This document shows positions 1 to 7,511 of a stretch of DNA of 57,462 bases, piece by piece. The stretch lies in contig DDVX01000009.1 of assembly GCA_002345575.1 (NCBI GenBank), forward strand, positions 1 to 57,462. The letters are read 5' to 3'. Each line of letters opens with the position of its first letter. Within the stretch, counting starts at the first letter, position 1. The notes beneath the pieces are model-generated. The model was not told the DNA's origin, did no database searches, and saw only the letters and a program-made list of their open reading frames with translations. The position numbers and the translations under genes were made by a program. Origin of the DNA: Stutzerimonas stutzeri. GTDB taxonomy: Bacteria > Pseudomonadota > Gammaproteobacteria > Pseudomonadales > Pseudomonadaceae.

Positions 1-82
1 ACCACATTAAGGGAGGCTGCCGCCTCCCAGCGCTATCCTTCCCCGCACTAGAAGTACGGGGCTTGTCGCGCATTTTGGTCAG
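1..82 (+). repeat. Terminal repeat, copy 1 (two hairpins)
   Basis: This 82-base segment recurs at 57346-57427 in inverted orientation with 79 of 82 bases identical. It holds two hairpins. Positions 11-28 form a perfect 7-bp stem around a 4-base loop. Positions 41-61 form a 9-bp stem with one mismatch around a 3-base loop, with arms beginning ccccg and ending cgggg. The GC-rich hairpin preceded by an aagcccc-type string on the minus strand resembles the subterminal hairpins of IS200/IS605 elements, but no transposase gene adjoins it. It may be a transposon end cut by the window edge, or a non-autonomous palindromic element. Confidence 0.75.
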
Positions 83-175
83 CTCTTGATTGAGGCGCAG
101 AAAGAGTTGGTTCGCATGCAATCAGCCTTATCTGGCTTGGCTCGCTGAGCAAGTGAGCATGCAAGCTGATGTCCG

Positions 176-1027
176 CTAGAGATACTCCGGTCTGACGATG
201 CTCTTGAGCTGATCATGCGTAATGGTCAGTTCGGGGTGCCCGCTGGAGTAGGGTGCGATGCTGTAGACGTCATATTTGAGCAGGATGCTGTTCTTGAGCA
301 TCGCGATATGGGCAGTCTGCTGAAACGGCCAGAATTCAATGAACTGGGCGTCCTGGTCGTGCTCGTTTTCCACCAGCCAGCGCTGGTGCGCCTGGCGTGC
401 AACGCGCCAGAAGTTGCCGGCCTGGCCTGGTCGCAGGATGTCGTTAAGGCGCAGTTCGCGATTCTGCTTGCGATCGAAATTGATAAAGCCGCGGCCGGGC
501 ATGCCATGGGCGCCGCCGGTGAAGAGGTAGCTGGACAGCTCCACCACCAAAATATCGCCGTGACGTTCGCGCAGTTTGGCTTGCAAGTAGCTGCTCCAGT
601 GTGGCTCGGCGTCGCGCAGAAAGATCTCTTGGTAGCTCTCCAGGGTCGCAGGCATTTGGCTTTCTGGGCCGAACATTGTCATGCGACGCAGCCGTTCGTC
701 GATCAATGCGTTGAGCACTGGCTCGTTGATGAAGTGTTCGGTGTCGATGTTCACCAGCGGGCAGCTCTCGTCCTGCTCGGGACAGCCAGCGGGACGCTGT
801 TCGCTGACGACCTGTCTGATCTCGACCGCCGGTGCGCCACCGAAATGTTGGCAAGCGCTTAGCAACAGGGCCGTGGCGGTCAGGGCAACGATGTTTCGAA
901 AACGCAACGCAGACCGTTTGAAGACTGCGGGTGCTGTCAGCACGGTTTGAAGGTCCGTATCTTTTCGCTGTCCGTGCCTGCTGGCTGCCTTGCCGAGGTT
1001 TTCAAACAGCCTACAAGTGGGATTCAT
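176..1027 (-). CDS. DUF3298 (RsiV-like) lipoprotein with a repeat-derived N-terminal extension
   Basis: The C-terminal half has the look of the DUF3298/RsiV family (residues about 160-280, with the GGAHG string and a Y-x-IAPY string). A lipobox ending LLLSAC puts the lipidated Cys at residue 59, so the protein is probably periplasmic and membrane-anchored. The ATG at 1027 has a good ribosome-binding site (GAGG, 7 bases upstream). Residues 5-40, however, are encoded by a MITE-like insertion at 909-1014, and an alternative TTG start at 907 (243 aa) would begin just after it and give an ordinary-length signal peptide. The gene is divergent from nudF. Its function is unknown; RsiV itself is a lysozyme-sensing anti-sigma factor, but this protein has no visible sigma-binding part. 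Confidence 0.75.
   Translation of the reverse strand: MNPTCRLFENLGKAASRHGQRKDTDLQTVLTAPAVFKRSALRFRNIVALTATALLLSACQHFGGAPAVEIRQVVSEQRPAGCPEQDESCPLVNIDTEHFINEPVLNALIDERLRRMTMFGPESQMPATLESYQEIFLRDAEPHWSSYLQAKLRERHGDILVVELSSYLFTGGAHGMPGRGFINFDRKQNRELRLNDILRPGQAGNFWRVARQAHQRWLVENEHDQDAQFIEFWPFQQTAHIAMLKNSILLKYDVYSIAPYSSGHPELTITHDQLKSIVRPEYL
909..1014 (-). repeat. MITE-like element C inside a lipoprotein gene
   Basis: A 106-bp segment is bounded by imperfect 17-bp terminal inverted repeats, of the form gcagaccgtttgaagac at the left and a matching gtaggctgtttgaaaac at the right when read on the minus strand (13 of 17 identical). The ends resemble those of the elements at 29791-29947 and 37905-37977, including the string cggcaaggcag near one end. 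It lies in frame within the start of the DUF3298 gene. Its 106 bp plus a 2-bp target duplication would equal 36 codons, which could explain why the frame stays open. The target duplication itself is not clear. Confidence 0.6.
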
Positions 1028-1247
1028 CCGGTTTCCTCTGGTTCTACGCTGCGGTTTCGAGTCTGAGCAGCCTGGGAAGTTCTGCGCGAGCCAGCCCGAG
1101 TTTTCATTCCGCGGTTGCTGGTCGTAACAGGCTGCAAGCGAGCATCTAGCGCGCTAGGATAACCTTTCAAAGACCGCTCACGCAGTGACGGCTGATGTCC
1201 TTCCTGTGGCGCTTCGCGTCGCGGAATAACCGATATGTGAGTGTGCA

Positions 1248-1865
1248 ATGACCGAGATTTTCAAAGCCGGACCCGATGACGTGGAAATCATCCAGCGGGA
1301 TCGCTGTTTCAGCGGTTTCTATAACCTGGATCGCTTCCGGCTGCGTCATCGGCTGTTTCGAGGCGGCATGGGTGCTGAAATCGAGCGCGAACTCTTCGTG
1401 CGCCATGATGCTGTGTGCGTGTTGCCCTACGACCCGCAGCGCGACGAGGTGGTGCTGGTCGAACAGTTCCGTATGGGCGCCATGGCGCGTGGCGACAACC
1501 CCTGGCTGGTGGAAACCGTGGCCGGTCTGATTGACAAGGATGAACAGCCCGAGGAAGTGGCTCGCCGCGAAGCCATTGAAGAAGCCGGGTTGGAGATGGG
1601 GGAATTATGGCCGGTAACCGCTTATTACCCATCGCCGGGCGGCAGTACCGAGCGCATTCACCTCTATGTTGGGCGCTGCAGCAGCCTTGGGGCCGGCGGC
1701 GTGTTTGGTCTGGAAGAGGAGGGCGAGGATATTCGCGCCACGGTCTGGCCGCTGGATACGGCGCTGGCTGCCTTGCGAGACGGTAGCATCGACAACGCTG
1801 CAACCATCATTGCGCTGCAATGGCTGGCCTTGAACCGCGATGAAATCAGGGAGGCCTGGGCATGA
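1248..1865 (+). CDS. nudF: ADP-ribose pyrophosphatase (Nudix)
   Basis: The protein hydrolyses ADP-ribose to AMP and ribose-5-phosphate. At 205 aa it matches the usual NudF length of about 210. The Nudix box is complete at residues 93-115: G93, E99, then R107-E108 and E111-E112-A113-G114, which bind the catalytic metals. The conserved L(V)EQFR and WLVETVAG strings precede it, as in NudF/YffH proteins. The start is an ATG. The stop overlaps the next gene by 4 bases (ATGA), which implies translational coupling. The order nudF, DUF1249, cpdA, yqiA, parE is shared with other gamma-proteobacteria. Confidence 0.93.
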   Translation: MTEIFKAGPDDVEIIQRDRCFSGFYNLDRFRLRHRLFRGGMGAEIERELFVRHDAVCVLPYDPQRDEVVLVEQFRMGAMARGDNPWLVETVAGLIDKDEQPEEVARREAIEEAGLEMGELWPVTAYYPSPGGSTERIHLYVGRCSSLGAGGVFGLEEEGEDIRATVWPLDTALAALRDGSIDNAATIIALQWLALNRDEIREAWA

Positions 1866-2308
1866 GGATGAAACGCGAGCGCTATCGTGTCGACCTGCTG
1901 GAGCTGCAGTCGGCCTGTGAGGCGAACTATCTGCGGTTGATGCAGTTGCTGCCTGATATGCGCCACCAGCCCGATGTGCGGCGCATAGCAATGAGTCAGG
2001 GGGACCGGCTGCTGGGCGTGCTGGTGCTGCAGGTGGTGGAAAACTGCCCTTACACCAGCACGTTGCGTATCACTCAGGAGCACTGCCTGCCCTGGCTGCC
2101 GGCACCGCGGATGGAGGTGCGGGTCTATCACGATGCACGCATGGCCGAAGTCATCAGTGCAGAAAATGCGCGGCGCTTTCGCGGCATTTATCCCTACCCC
2201 AACGCGCAGATGCATCAGCCCAACGAGAAGAACCAGCTCAACCTTTTTCTCGGCGAATGGCTGGGGCACTGCCTGGCCTGTGGGTATGAGTTGGAGCCGG
2301 TGATCTAG
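1862..2308 (+). CDS. DUF1249 family protein (YqiB-like)
   Basis: This is a 148-aa cytoplasmic protein of the DUF1249/YqiB family, recognised by its place between nudF and cpdA and by its sequence: an N-terminal helix ending ENYLRLMQLLP-like (here ANYLRLMQLLP), then TLRITQEH, a MEVRVYHDARMAEV segment and a C-terminal NEKNQLNLFLGEWL segment. No catalytic motif is visible and the biochemical role of the family is unknown. Its start overlaps the nudF stop by 4 bases. Confidence 0.9.
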   Translation: MRMKRERYRVDLLELQSACEANYLRLMQLLPDMRHQPDVRRIAMSQGDRLLGVLVLQVVENCPYTSTLRITQEHCLPWLPAPRMEVRVYHDARMAEVISAENARRFRGIYPYPNAQMHQPNEKNQLNLFLGEWLGHCLACGYELEPVI

Positions 2309-2503
2309 CGCGCTTGGCCTGTTGTTCTGTGCTGGATGATTCGAAATGACATGTGCGTAAGTGGCATCGTAAAAGGGGGTGGGCTTGCTGCGTGTCGCTT
2401 GGATAAACGGTCTATCTGTGACCCACGCCCGCAATGCACGGTTTAACTCCCGATCAGCTGCAACCATAATTCCTCTCGTCATCCGGGCAAAGGAGACGGA
2501 GTC

Positions 2504-3319
2504 TTGCCTGTCCAATCTCTTAACGCTGAGAAAGATTCGGTACTGCTTGTGCAGCTGACCGATAGCCATCTGTTCGCCGAGGCGAGCGACAGGCTATTGG
2601 GCATGGACACGGCCGAGGGTCTACAGCGTGTCGTCGAGCGCGTTCTTGTTGAGCAGCCCTGTGTGGACCTGCTTCTGGCGACAGGCGACCTGTCCCAGGA
2701 TGGCTCGACTGCCTCCTACGAACTTTTTCGCACGCTCTGCGAACCCATCCAGGCGCCTGCGCGCTGGTGCCCCGGTAATCATGACGAGCTTGCTGCGATG
2801 CGGCAGGTCACGCAGGGCAGTGAGCTGATGGCGCCGGTCCTCGATATCGGTGCCTGGCGCGTGGTGATGCTCGATACGCTGGTGCCCGGATCGGTTTTCG
2901 GCATGCTGCGCAGCGAACAGCTTGAGCTGCTTGAGCACGCCTTGCAGGAAGCGCCGGACAGATATCATCTGATCTGCCTGCACCACCACCCGGTGCTCAT
3001 CGGCAGCCATTGGATGGACCAGATCGGGCTGCACAATAGCGAGGCGCTTTTCGAAGTGGTGGATCGCTACCCCAATGTCAGAGCGCTGCTCTGGGGCCAC
3101 ATTCACCAGGAGTTCGACGACCAGCGCAACGGCGTGCGGCTGCTAGCCTCACCGTCTACCGGCGTGCAATTCGCCGTTGGCAGTGAAAAATTCCAAGTGG
3201 ACAGACTCGCGCCCGGTTACCGCTGGCTGCGTCTCCATGCCGATGGCCAGCTTGAAACCGGCGTGTCGCGGGTGGACGGGGTGGACTTCGGGGTGGACTA
3301 CAGCATTGAGGGGTATTGA
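2504..3319 (+). CDS. cpdA: 3',5'-cyclic-AMP phosphodiesterase
   Basis: This is a class III cAMP phosphodiesterase of the calcineurin-like metallophosphoesterase fold (271 aa). It converts cAMP to 5'-AMP and so opposes Vfr/CRP-type signalling. The metal-binding motifs are all present in order: D20-x-H22, G61-D62, G91-N92-H93-D94, a HHHP string near residue 166 and GHIH near 204. The start is TTG at 2504, chosen because a strong AAGGAG ribosome-binding site lies just upstream. A 195-base gap separates it from the DUF1249 gene, so it probably has its own promoter. Confidence 0.93.
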   Translation: MPVQSLNAEKDSVLLVQLTDSHLFAEASDRLLGMDTAEGLQRVVERVLVEQPCVDLLLATGDLSQDGSTASYELFRTLCEPIQAPARWCPGNHDELAAMRQVTQGSELMAPVLDIGAWRVVMLDTLVPGSVFGMLRSEQLELLEHALQEAPDRYHLICLHHHPVLIGSHWMDQIGLHNSEALFEVVDRYPNVRALLWGHIHQEFDDQRNGVRLLASPSTGVQFAVGSEKFQVDRLAPGYRWLRLHADGQLETGVSRVDGVDFGVDYSIEGY

Positions 3320-3469
3320 CGGCTTATTCTCGTGCATGGCCGCAGTGGCAACGGCGGAAGCGCTTCGGCGTTTCCATCCTACTGGCTGCGAGTATGAGGC
3401 TGTCGGTTTTCAGGTTGCAGAAAAGGTCGGGTGGCTTGTAGCCTTGCTCCTTTTCACTGAACTGTATCC

Positions 3470-4087
3470 ATGTCCAGTTGCCCGCCTTCGATTCTTTATT
3501 TGCACGGCCTCAACAGCTCCCCACTTTCGCACAAAGCGAGCCAGCTGACGGCTGCGCTGGAGCGTATCGGGATGAGTGCGCGGCTACAGGTGCCGGCGTT
3601 GCATCATCATCCGCGCCAGGCCATCGCGCAGCTTGAGACGGCCATCGCCGAGTTGGGGCGTCCTGTGCTGGTCGGCAGTTCGCTCGGCGGCTACTATGCG
3701 ACGCACCTTGCCGAGCGTCACGGGCTCAGGGCTTTGCTGATCAACCCAGCGGTGACGCCGCATCGCCGTTTCGACGGCTATCTCGGTCCGCAGACCAACC
3801 TTTATAGCGGTGAAGTCTGGGAGCTTACCCGGGACCACGTTGCTGCACTGGCAGAACTTGAAGTTGCGCCGCCGCAGGATGCCGAACGCTATCAGGTCTG
3901 GCTGCAGACTGGCGACGAAACGCTGGATTATCGCGATGCGGTGGAATTCTATCGTGGCTGCGCGCTGCGCATTCAGGCCGGCGGCGATCACGGTTTTCAG
4001 GGCTTTGCCGAGCGGCTTCCGGCATTACTGGCGTTTGCCGGTTTTGCGCCGGCAGATTTTATCGAAGCCGATTTCTCCGATCTCTAA
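3470..4087 (+). CDS. yqiA: Esterase of the YqiA/YcfP family
   Basis: This is a 205-aa alpha/beta hydrolase. It has LYLHGLNSSP (oxyanion region, residues 9-18), the nucleophile elbow GSSLGG with Ser71, acidic candidates Asp149 and Asp153, and His174 in GGDHGF. E. coli YqiA is a short-chain esterase whose physiological substrate is unknown. It lies 18 bases upstream of parE on the same strand, so the two are probably co-transcribed. The 150 bases between it and cpdA show no gene. Confidence 0.9.
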   Translation: MSSCPPSILYLHGLNSSPLSHKASQLTAALERIGMSARLQVPALHHHPRQAIAQLETAIAELGRPVLVGSSLGGYYATHLAERHGLRALLINPAVTPHRRFDGYLGPQTNLYSGEVWELTRDHVAALAELEVAPPQDAERYQVWLQTGDETLDYRDAVEFYRGCALRIQAGGDHGFQGFAERLPALLAFAGFAPADFIEADFSDL

Positions 4088-4105
4088 GGACATCACGAAA
4101 CGCCC

Positions 4106-5992
4106 ATGTCTTATACCGCAGAAGCCATTGAAGTCCTCTCCGGCCTTGACCCGGTGCGCAAGCGTCCGGGTATGTACACCGACACCTCGCGGCCCAACCA
4201 CCTGGCTCAGGAAGTTATCGACAACAGCGTCGATGAGGCGCTGGCCGGGCATGCCAGCTCGGTCCAGGTGATTCTGCATCAGGACAATTCGCTGCAGGTC
4301 CTCGACGATGGCCGTGGGATGCCGGTGGATATCCACCCTGAAGAGGGCGTTTCGGGCGTCGAACTGATCCTTACCAAGCTGCATGCCGGCGGCAAGTTTT
4401 CCAACAAGAACTACCAGTTCTCCGGTGGCCTGCACGGTGTCGGGATTTCCGTAGTCAATGCGCTTTCGACGCGGGTCGAGGTGACCGTCAAGCGCGATGG
4501 CAACGAGTACCGCATGCATTTTGCCGATGGTTACAAGGGCAGCGAGCTGGAAATCGTCGGCAGCGTTGGCAAGCGCAATACCGGTACCAGCGTGCATTTC
4601 TGGGCCGACCCGAAATACTTCGACTCGCCGAAATTCTCCATCAGCCGCCTCAAGCATGTACTCAAGGCCAAGGCCGTGTTGTGTCCGGGGCTGAATGTCA
4701 GTTTCGAGGACAAGAACACTGGCGAGAAGGTCGAGTGGCATTACGAAGATGGCCTGCGCTCCTATCTGGTCGACTCGGTCAGCGAGTTCGTCCGTCTGCC
4801 GGATGAGCCTTTCACTGGAAGCCTGGCCGGCAACACCGAGGCCGCGGACTGGGCGCTGCTATGGCTGCCCGAGGGTGGCGACAGTGTTCAGGAAAGCTAC
4901 GTCAATCTGATCCCCACGGCTCAGGGCGGCACCCACGTCAACGGCCTGCGCCAGGGTCTGCTGGACGCCATGCGCGAATTCTGCGAGTTCCGCAGCTTGC
5001 TGCCGCGCGGAGTGAAACTGGCGCCGGAAGATATCTGGGAGCGTATCGCCTTCGTCCTGTCGATGAAGATGCAGGAGCCGCAGTTCTCCGGTCAGACCAA
5101 GGAGCGCCTGTCGTCGCGTGAAGCGGCGGCCTTTGTTTCCGGGGTGGTCAAGGATGCCTTCAGTCTGTGGCTCAACGCTCATCCCGAGCTGGGGTTGCAG
5201 CTCGCCGAACTGGCCATCAGCAATGCCGGGCGGCGGCTCAAGGCGAGCAAGAAGATCGAGCGCAAGAAGGTCACCCAAGGCCCTGCGTTGCCGGGCAAGC
5301 TGGCCGATTGTGCCGGCCAGGATCCGGCCCGCGCCGAGCTGTTTCTGGTGGAAGGCGATTCCGCCGGCGGCAGTGCCAAGCAGGCGCGGGACAAGGAGTT
5401 TCAGGCGATCCTGCCGCTGCGTGGCAAGATCCTCAATACCTGGGAAGTGGACGGCGGTGAAGTGCTGGCCAGTCAGGAGGTCCATCACATCGCTGTCGCC
5501 ATTGGCCTTGATCCCGGCTCGGCGGACCTCTCGCAGCTGCGCTACGGCAAGGTCTGCATTCTCGCTGACGCCGACTCCGATGGCCTGCACATCGCCACGC
5601 TGCTCTGCGCGCTGTTCGTCCAGCATTTCCGCCCGCTGGTGGAGGCCGGGCACGTCTACGTCGCCATGCCACCGCTGTACCGCATCGATCTGGGCAAGGA
5701 CATCTTCTATGCGCTGGATGAGCCCGAGCGCGACGGCATTCTCGAACGCCTGGTGGCCGAAAAGCGCCGCGGCAAGCCGCAGGTCACGCGCTTTAAGGGC
5801 CTGGGCGAGATGAATCCGCCGCAGCTGCGTGAAACCACCATGGACCCGAACACCCGCCGGCTGGTGCAGCTGACGCTGGATGATTTTGAGAGCACCCGCG
5901 AAATTATGGACATGTTGCTGGCCAAGAAGCGCGCCGGTGACCGCAAGAGCTGGCTGGAGTCCAAGGGTAACCTGGCTGAGGTGCTGGTTTGA
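4106..5992 (+). CDS. parE: DNA topoisomerase IV subunit B
   Basis: This is the ATPase subunit of topoisomerase IV, which decatenates daughter chromosomes with ParC. It is 628 aa, the usual length. The GHKL ATPase pocket shows E36, D39-N40, DDGRGMP (67-73) and GGLHGVG (107-113). The TOPRIM domain shows EGDSAGG from about residue 416 and DADSDG from about 488. The C-terminal FKGLGEMNP string is intact. The stop overlaps the TTG start of the following esterase gene. ParC is three genes downstream rather than adjacent. Confidence 0.97.
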   Translation: MSYTAEAIEVLSGLDPVRKRPGMYTDTSRPNHLAQEVIDNSVDEALAGHASSVQVILHQDNSLQVLDDGRGMPVDIHPEEGVSGVELILTKLHAGGKFSNKNYQFSGGLHGVGISVVNALSTRVEVTVKRDGNEYRMHFADGYKGSELEIVGSVGKRNTGTSVHFWADPKYFDSPKFSISRLKHVLKAKAVLCPGLNVSFEDKNTGEKVEWHYEDGLRSYLVDSVSEFVRLPDEPFTGSLAGNTEAADWALLWLPEGGDSVQESYVNLIPTAQGGTHVNGLRQGLLDAMREFCEFRSLLPRGVKLAPEDIWERIAFVLSMKMQEPQFSGQTKERLSSREAAAFVSGVVKDAFSLWLNAHPELGLQLAELAISNAGRRLKASKKIERKKVTQGPALPGKLADCAGQDPARAELFLVEGDSAGGSAKQARDKEFQAILPLRGKILNTWEVDGGEVLASQEVHHIAVAIGLDPGSADLSQLRYGKVCILADADSDGLHIATLLCALFVQHFRPLVEAGHVYVAMPPLYRIDLGKDIFYALDEPERDGILERLVAEKRRGKPQVTRFKGLGEMNPPQLRETTMDPNTRRLVQLTLDDFESTREIMDMLLAKKRAGDRKSWLESKGNLAEVLV

Positions 5993-6984
5993 ACTGTCGC
6001 TCGATTGCGCTGCTGTTGGCGCTGGCGGCACCGGTCTGGGCTGCCGAGGCGATTCCCGAGCTTGAGTTGGTCAGTGAGCACCCTGTCGACGGCATGGAGA
6101 CGGGTAACCTCTCCGGTATGGCTTGGTGCGGCGACGGTCTGTGGGTGGTTTCCGACCGTGAGGACAACCTGCTTTATCGCCTCGATGGAAGCGATGGAGG
6201 TGATGGAGGTGATGTTTGGCAGGCGCAAACGGAGCACTTCGAGCTGCCGCCCGTGCCCGATACCGGTCTGCCCTGGGGAATGCGCATGCGCACCCAGGCC
6301 ACTGGTGTGGTGCGCGGCGGACAGATGGATTTCGAGGGGCTTGCTTGCGACCGACTGGGTAATCGCTATCTGGTCAGCGAGGCACACGGGGCAGTGCTCA
6401 GGGTGAGTCCGGCGGGTACGTCGCAATGGCTTAACCAGCCGACCGGTTTGATCCGGCAGGCGCGCGCCAGTGGCATGTTGTTGAAGTTCAACGCCATGTT
6501 CGAGGGCATCGCCGTTGACCCTGATGCTGATCGGATGTGGCTCGCTGCCGAACGCGAGCGGCGCGGCCTGCTGGTGATGCATCGCAACCAGAGCAGCTGG
6601 CACTGTACCGGTGGCTGCGTGTTGCTGGTCGAGGGTGGTAGTGAACTGCCGCCGCCGGCGCTGGGTGACCGGCCGTTGCCGAAGAGCTTTTCCGCGCTGG
6701 CCTATTTCAATGACCGACTGTTCACCCTCGAACCCAATGCCCACCGCGTCTGCCGCCGCAACTTGGCCAGCGGCAAGGTCGAGCGTTGCTGGTCCTATGC
6801 CGCCACGGCGTTGGCCGACCCGCGTCGCTACGACACACCATTTGGCAATGCCGAAGCGCTGTCTCTGGATGAGCAGGGCGCCTGGATCGGAGTGGACAAC
6901 AACGCCCAGACCCGCGCGGACGGTGAGAAGCGTCCGGTCGTCTGGCGTTTCGCCGCGCCGCGTGGCGGCTGGAGTGTCAGGTAG
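5989..6984 (+). CDS. Secreted esterase-like activity of phytase family protein
   Basis: This 331-aa protein starts with a clear signal peptide (residues 1-18, cleavage after VWA) and is probably periplasmic. It matches the esterase-like activity of phytase (beta-propeller) family through SGMAWCGDGLWVVSDR, a MDFEGLACD string and a later MFEGIAVD string. The start is TTG, overlapping the parE stop (TTGA). A short 9-base tandem repeat at 6185-6215 encodes a GSDGGDGGD run (residues 67-75) that could vary by slippage without changing frame. The substrate is unknown. Its stop overlaps the GTG start of the next gene by one base. Confidence 0.8.
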   Translation: MNCRSIALLLALAAPVWAAEAIPELELVSEHPVDGMETGNLSGMAWCGDGLWVVSDREDNLLYRLDGSDGGDGGDVWQAQTEHFELPPVPDTGLPWGMRMRTQATGVVRGGQMDFEGLACDRLGNRYLVSEAHGAVLRVSPAGTSQWLNQPTGLIRQARASGMLLKFNAMFEGIAVDPDADRMWLAAERERRGLLVMHRNQSSWHCTGGCVLLVEGGSELPPPALGDRPLPKSFSALAYFNDRLFTLEPNAHRVCRRNLASGKVERCWSYAATALADPRRYDTPFGNAEALSLDEQGAWIGVDNNAQTRADGEKRPVVWRFAAPRGGWSVR

Positions 6985-7511
6985 TGAGCCAGCCTGCGGG
7001 GCGTCGTGCTGGCCGGGTCATGCTGGTGCTGGCCTGGGGTATCGGCATTCTGCTGGCGACAAAGTTTTTCGCCGACTGGGAACAGAGCCGCTTCAATCCC
7101 AACAAGCAACCCGTTTCGCTGGTACAGGGCGAACACATCGAAGTGCTGCTGGAAGGCAATGCCCAGGGTCATTTCGTCGCCAGCGGGCGAATCAATGGCG
7201 AAGCGGTGGTGTTTCTGCTGGATACCGGCGCCACCGATGTCGCCATTCCGGCTGAGGTAGCCGGCAAACTGGAGCTTGAGCGCGGTGCGCCGATCCTGCT
7301 GCAGACGGCCAACGGCCAGACCACTGGCTATCGCACGGTGCTCGACAGCCTGAGCCTCGGCGACATCGTCCTGCGCGATGTACGTGCCATCGTTGCGCCT
7401 GGCTTTGACGGCGAACAGATTTTGCTGGGCATGAGTGCCCTGAAACAACTCGAATTCACCCAGCGCGCCGGCACTCTGGTGCTGCGCCAACACGCCACGG
7501 ATCGACCATGA
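6984..7511 (+). CDS. Retropepsin-like aspartic protease, membrane-anchored
   Basis: This is a 175-aa protein with one N-terminal membrane segment (about residues 12-28) followed by a single pepsin/retropepsin-type domain. The catalytic motif is LLDTGATDVAIP, with D80-T81-G82, as in the clan AA proteases described by TIGR02281. One half-site only implies a homodimeric enzyme like retroviral proteases. The domain should face the periplasm. The GTG start overlaps the preceding stop by one base and its own stop overlaps parC by 4 bases, so translation across the four genes from parE to parC looks coupled. Confidence 0.82.
   Translation: MSQPAGRRAGRVMLVLAWGIGILLATKFFADWEQSRFNPNKQPVSLVQGEHIEVLLEGNAQGHFVASGRINGEAVVFLLDTGATDVAIPAEVAGKLELERGAPILLQTANGQTTGYRTVLDSLSLGDIVLRDVRAIVAPGFDGEQILLGMSALKQLEFTQRAGTLVLRQHATDRP

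Noticed and set aside
1144..2314. The 12-mer atctagcgcgct at 1144-1155 and 2303-2314, the first forming the palindrome ctagcgcgctag
   Set aside because: Many 12-base matches are expected by chance in 57 kb, and the second copy overlaps a stop codon without completing the palindrome.
4859..6031. Open frame of 390 codons opposite parE
   Set aside because: It is an antisense shadow of the well-supported parE gene, with low-complexity, Gln/Leu-rich translation.
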